Assembly (NCBI GenBank): GCA_963785035.1
Contig: CAWATG010000005.1
Location: 434,001 to 498,000, forward strand
Source: CAWATG01 sp963785035
GTDB taxonomy: Bacteria; Actinomycetota; Acidimicrobiia; IMCC26256; CAWATG01
Reading direction: 5' to 3'
Length of the DNA stretch: 64,000 nt
Each line of letters opens with the position of its first letter. Positions within the stretch are counted from its first letter, which is position 1. Below the pieces are notes generated by a model that was given only the letters and a program-made list of their open reading frames with translations, was not told the DNA's origin and made no database searches. This document shows positions 60,772 through 64,000 of the stretch, piece after piece. The position numbers were made by a program, and so were the translations under genes.

Positions 60772-62088
60772 CTAGCGGTCGACCTCTCCCATGATCGGGT
60801 CGACACTGGAGACAATGGCCACGGCGTCCGCGACCATGCTTCCATCGACCATCGGTCCCATCGCCTGCAGGTTGTAGAAGGACGGCCCGCGAATGTGTAA
60901 CCGCTGTGGCTTCGCCGTGCCGTTCGAGACGAGATAGCAGCCGATCTCGCCACGTGGCGACTCGACGCAGGCGTAGGTCTCGCCAGCTGGAACCCGGAAC
61001 CCTTCGGTGAACAGCTTGAAATGATGGATCAGGGCCTCCATCGACTCATCGATCCGCGCACGCGGCGGTGGCGTGATCTTGCGGTCCTGAATGCGGTAGT
61101 CGCCACCAGGAAGGTTCTTCACGCATTGGCGAATGATCTTGATCGACTCGAGAATCTCGAAAAGTCGGATGCGGTACCGATCGAAGACGTCACCATTGCC
61201 GGTGAAGATCACATCGAAATCCACCTGGTCGTACGCCAAATACGGCTGCGCCTTGCGCAAGTCCCACGGAAATCCGGTGCTACGCAGAATTGGGCCGGTG
61301 ATGCTGTGCGTCATGCACTGCTCGGTTGTGATCACGCCCACGCCGATCGTTCGTTCCATCCAGATCGGATTCGTGGTGAGAAGCGTGTCGTATTCGGCGA
61401 CACCGGCCTCCACGAGGTCACAGACACGCAGAACCTCGTACTCCCAGTCGTCGGGGAGATCAGCCGCGACGCCACCTGGACGGATGTAGTTGTGATTCAT
61501 CCGAAGCCCGGTGATGATCTCCAGCACACGAAGCACCTCTTCGCGCTCGCGCCATCCGAAGATCATCATCGAAACTGCGCCGAGGTCCATACCGTTGGTC
61601 GCCTGGAACAACAGGTGCGATGAGACCCGGTTCAGCTCCACCATCAGCATCCGGATCCATTGCGCACGCTCGGGCACTTCGACGTCGAGAAGTTGCTCGA
61701 CGGCGAGGGAAAACACCAACTCGTTCGACAGTGGTGATGCGTAGTCCATGCGGGTGACGTTGGTCGCGCCCTGCACGTACGAGAGCTCTTCACCGGTTTT
61801 CTCCATGCCCGTGTGGAGATATCCGATGACCGGCTGCGCGCGAACGACGGTCTCGCCGTCGAGTTCCATCATGATTCGCAGCACACCATGGGTGGATGGG
61901 TGTTGCGGTCCCATGTTGACGATCATCGTGTCGCCATCACGATCGGTTTCGGGCCATTGGCCACTCGTGATGACGAGTTCCCTGGGCCGAAGTTCCTGCG
62001 AACCCTCGCTGGTCTGACGCTCCAACTGGCGCTCGACCTTGTCGGCATCGAGGTGCTCTGTATTGGTATCGAACGCTCGTGTTGTCAT
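60772..62088 (-). CDS. nuoD: Complex I 49-kDa-type subunit D, set 2
   Basis: A 438-residue quinone-site subunit. Motifs: IVNMGPQHPSTHGVLRIMME, GYLHTGMEKTGEELSY and the C-terminal GPMVDGSMVADAVAIVSSVD and EVDR. The N-terminus has about 45 extra hydrophilic residues compared with NuoD1. The Arg of HGVLR is conserved. Its ATG overlaps the nuoC2 stop (ATGA). Confidence 0.96.
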   Translation of the reverse strand: MTTRAFDTNTEHLDADKVERQLERQTSEGSQELRPRELVITSGQWPETDRDGDTMIVNMGPQHPSTHGVLRIMMELDGETVVRAQPVIGYLHTGMEKTGEELSYVQGATNVTRMDYASPLSNELVFSLAVEQLLDVEVPERAQWIRMLMVELNRVSSHLLFQATNGMDLGAVSMMIFGWREREEVLRVLEIITGLRMNHNYIRPGGVAADLPDDWEYEVLRVCDLVEAGVAEYDTLLTTNPIWMERTIGVGVITTEQCMTHSITGPILRSTGFPWDLRKAQPYLAYDQVDFDVIFTGNGDVFDRYRIRLFEILESIKIIRQCVKNLPGGDYRIQDRKITPPPRARIDESMEALIHHFKLFTEGFRVPAGETYACVESPRGEIGCYLVSNGTAKPQRLHIRGPSFYNLQAMGPMVDGSMVADAVAIVSSVDPIMGEVDR

Positions 62089-62647
62089 CGCGGACCTGGA
62101 CTGCCCTTGAAGGTCACCGGGACGCGAGCGCCGGCGCTGTCTTTACGGAGGGGATGACCAACCCAGTCATCGGGCATGAGGATACGAACGAGGTCAGGGT
62201 GGCCTTCGAAATTGATTCCGAAGAGGTCATAGACCTCTCGCTCGGCAAAGTTGGCTCCTGGGTACAGACCAGTAAGGCTCGCCACCGTCGGATCGTTCGC
62301 GCTCACCTGGGTGACGACCCGCATGCGCCGGTTCCTCACGTGCGACAGGAAATTCGCCACCACCTCGAACCGTTCGAGCTCGACACCATCGACCACGAAC
62401 CGATCGGGGCCCAGGAGATGATCGACGGCCGTGACATCCATACACATCGTGAACTCGTGCGAGTCGCGGAGGAACGCAGCAACGTCGTACCAATCCGAGC
62501 GAGCGACGAAGACAACGGGCTGGCCATGGGATCGCACGATAACGCGCACTGGAAAACGTCGCGACGAGCGCCGCCGCAACATCGTCGTCGGGTGGTACCG
62601 GTGGGAGGTCCTCGGTGTTCGGGGGTGGGAACTTCGGCGTCAGTCAT
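62085..62647 (-). CDS. nuoC: Complex I 30-kDa-type subunit C, set 2, two frameshifts near the start
   Basis: The conserved part (QPVVFVARSDWYDVAAFLRD, then LYPGANFAEREVYDLFG and EGHPDLVRI) reads from about 62540 down to the stop. ATG 62647 gives a good start (MTDAEVPTP) 16 nt after the nuoB2 stop but in another frame, and a third frame between them reads DDDVAAALVATFSSA. Removing one G from GGGGG at 62621-62625 and one base near 62540-62550 joins all three into a 186-residue NuoC. An uncorrected start at ATG 62582 (MLRRRSSRRF) is unlikely. Confidence 0.85.
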
Positions 62648-62663
62648 CGTGCTCGTCTTCGAT

Positions 62664-63215
62664 TCACTTTGCCAGAGCTGAGGAGCCCGAAGAACCTGCC
62701 GCTACAGCCTCGATACCGGCGCCGCCATGAACCGTCGATTCCCGCCGCCGGAAAATCTCACCGGTCTTGATCTGCGCATGGAGCGTCAGGATCCCATGCA
62801 TCAATGTTTCCGGACCTGGAGGGCATCCCGGCACATAGACATCGACGGGAACAATCTGGTCAACACCTTGCACAATGGCGTAGTTGTTGAACATGCCGCC
62901 GCTGCTCGCACACACCCCCATGGAGATGACCCACTTCGGTTCGACCATCTGGTCGTACACCTGTCGCAGGACCGGCGCCATCTTCTGGCTGACTCGACCC
63001 GCCACGATCATGAGGTCGGCTTGGCGTGGACTAGCTCGGAACACCTCCATCCCGTAGCGAGCCAGGTCGTAATGCGCGCCACCTGCGGCCATCATTTCGA
63101 TCGCACAGCAGGCGAGGCCAAACGTTGCCGGCCAGCAGGAATTGCGCCGCGCCCAATTGACGACGTCCTCGAGCTGTCCCGTGAGGAAGTTGTGCGAAAC
63201 CTGATCGAGACCCAT
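62664..63215 (-). CDS. nuoB: Complex I N2-cluster subunit B, set 2
   Basis: ATG 63215 (MGLDQVSHNFLTGQLEDVV) overlaps the nuoA2 stop (TGATG) and gives 183 residues. The N2 ligands are in FGLACCAIEMMA, MGVCASSGGMFNNYAIVQG and VPGCPPGPETL. The overall sequence resembles Nqo6/NuoB of canonical fourteen-subunit enzymes more than NuoB1 does. The tail is Gly/Ala/Ser-rich. Confidence 0.95.
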   Translation of the reverse strand: MGLDQVSHNFLTGQLEDVVNWARRNSCWPATFGLACCAIEMMAAGGAHYDLARYGMEVFRASPRQADLMIVAGRVSQKMAPVLRQVYDQMVEPKWVISMGVCASSGGMFNNYAIVQGVDQIVPVDVYVPGCPPGPETLMHGILTLHAQIKTGEIFRRRESTVHGGAGIEAVAAGSSGSSALAK

Positions 63216-63688
63216 CAGACGGCCGCCGCCTCGTCGCTCATCGCCGGTGCGGGGTAATCCTTCGGGTTCATACGCTCCGGAGGTTTCGACGTTCGTTGCA
63301 CGGCCGCTGCCGCACGCGAACCCAACTCCTTGACGGGCCCCCACTCGAGCGCGCCCGTGGACAGGAGGTATGCGAACGGCACGAGTAGTACCAGCAGGAA
63401 CACGCCCATCACGGTGAGTCCATAGACCGACAACGACCGGAACACCGTGGCGAACGGAAAGAGGAAGATGATCTCGACATCGAGCACGATGAAGGCCATC
63501 GCAACGAGATAGAACTTCACCGGGAACCGTTCGGCGGGCTCACCTTCGGGGACAATCCCGCACTCATACGGTGCCTGTTTTGCAGCATGCGGCCGTTGCG
63601 GCGCCACGAACAGGGACATCACCACAGAGCTGAAGACGAAACCGAACGCGACGACAAACAGGATGAGGATCGGCAGGTATGCAGTCAC
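63215..63688 (-). CDS. nuoA: Complex I membrane subunit A, set 2
   Basis: A 157-residue subunit with three helices, the loop KQAPYECGIVPEGEPAERF and YLVAMAFIVLDVEIIFLFPF. GTG 63688 has GGGAGG 4 nt upstream. It has a longer C-terminal tail than NuoA1. It is the first gene of the fourteen-gene operon; the 203-nt gap upstream could hold the promoter. Confidence 0.95.
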   Translation of the reverse strand: MTAYLPILILFVVAFGFVFSSVVMSLFVAPQRPHAAKQAPYECGIVPEGEPAERFPVKFYLVAMAFIVLDVEIIFLFPFATVFRSLSVYGLTVMGVFLLVLLVPFAYLLSTGALEWGPVKELGSRAAAAVQRTSKPPERMNPKDYPAPAMSDEAAAV

Positions 63689-63730
63689 TGCGCCTCCCTG
63701 AAGTCATGCGCTGCGGACACGGTCAAGAAC

Positions 63731-63754
63731 AGCGTGGTGCATTCGCACCACGCT
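63731..63754. promoter_or_regulatory. Perfect 10-bp hairpin upstream of nuoA2
   Basis: AGCGTGGTGC and GCACCACGCT form a perfect stem with a 4-nt loop, 43 nt before the nuoA2 start. It could be a terminator of the upstream gene, a 5' leader structure, or an operator for a dimeric regulator. No U-tract follows on the minus strand (GTTCTTG). Confidence 0.45.
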
Positions 63755-63891
63755 CGGCAACAAACGTCGGCATCACAAGCCGGCGGATCAGTGGTCGCCA
63801 CACCACTTACGGCGAGCCGACCGCTACGGCAGGCTACCCGAGACAGCATCGCGCCTCGCAAAAGGAAGTTGGCGCAGCATGACGATTTTCT

Positions 63892-64000
63892 TCAACGCTC
63901 CGGGACGGCTGCAACGAGTGCCGCAACGGCTCGGTAGGCGGCCTCGGCCGGGCCCAACTCATCCGGGCGCAAGAGGTTCGCCATGATCCGCAACACCCAC
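63892..64000 (-). CDS. C-terminal fragment of an unidentified protein
   Basis: An open frame enters from the right edge and ends at a TGA at 63892, giving 35 residues (including IMANLLRPDELGPAEAAYRA). The codon use is coding-like. In some actinobacteria a geranylgeranyl reductase sits upstream of nuoA, and this end could belong to such a protein, but I cannot confirm it from this piece. Confidence 0.5.
   Translation of the reverse strand, partial: WVLRIMANLLRPDELGPAEAAYRAVAALVAAVPER

Noticed and set aside
1..64000. CRISPR array, prophage, insertion sequence or integrase
   Set aside because: No direct-repeat arrays with spacers, transposase motifs or phage genes were seen on either strand.

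Overview
The window is about 64 kb of high-GC bacterial chromosome, and almost every gene lies on the minus strand. Actinobacterial traits are the long helical insertion in RpoC, the zinc-type S14, the Met/Thr/Tyr tRNA group next to tuf, and the full set of nuo genes. An Acidimicrobiia-like lineage is plausible, but I cannot prove it from sequence alone.

Right to left (the transcriptional direction), positions 31775-1 form one nearly unbroken information-processing array: tRNA-Tyr, tRNA-Thr, tRNA-Met, tuf2, rpmG, an ECF sigma/anti-sigma pair, tRNA-Trp, secE, nusG, rplK, rplA, rplJ, rplL, rpoB, rpoC, rpsL, rpsG, fusA, tuf1, rpsJ, the S10 genes (rplC, D, W, B, rpsS, rplV, rpsC, rplP, rpmC, rpsQ), the spc genes (rplN, X, E, rpsZ, rpsH, rplF, rplR, rpsE, rpmD, rplO, secY) and the start of adk. 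Three plus-strand or convergent genes follow near 31-33 kb: a GNAT acetyltransferase, yajQ and htpX. Then come a HAD-type phosphatase and acetyl-CoA synthetase.

Positions 35.8-63.7 kb are mostly respiratory complex I, encoded twice. The left copy (nuo1, 47236-37030) has eleven genes, A-B-C-D-H-I-J-K-L-M-N, and lacks the NADH-oxidising E, F and G. A MidA/NDUFAF7-type methyltransferase follows its nuoN. The right copy (nuo2, 63688-48359) has all fourteen genes in the order A-N. A patatin-like lipase on the plus strand separates the two. The two sets are clearly different in protein sequence, so they are not a recent duplication.

Several otherwise well-conserved genes (rplC, rplJ, nuoC2, nuoE2, nuoG2, nuoI2) are broken by single-base frameshifts, nearly all of them extra bases. 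This points to residual assembly or sequencing error rather than to real pseudogenes; I give joined coordinates for these genes. The two tuf copies are almost identical, share even their downstream spacer, and use G/T-ending codons unlike their neighbours.
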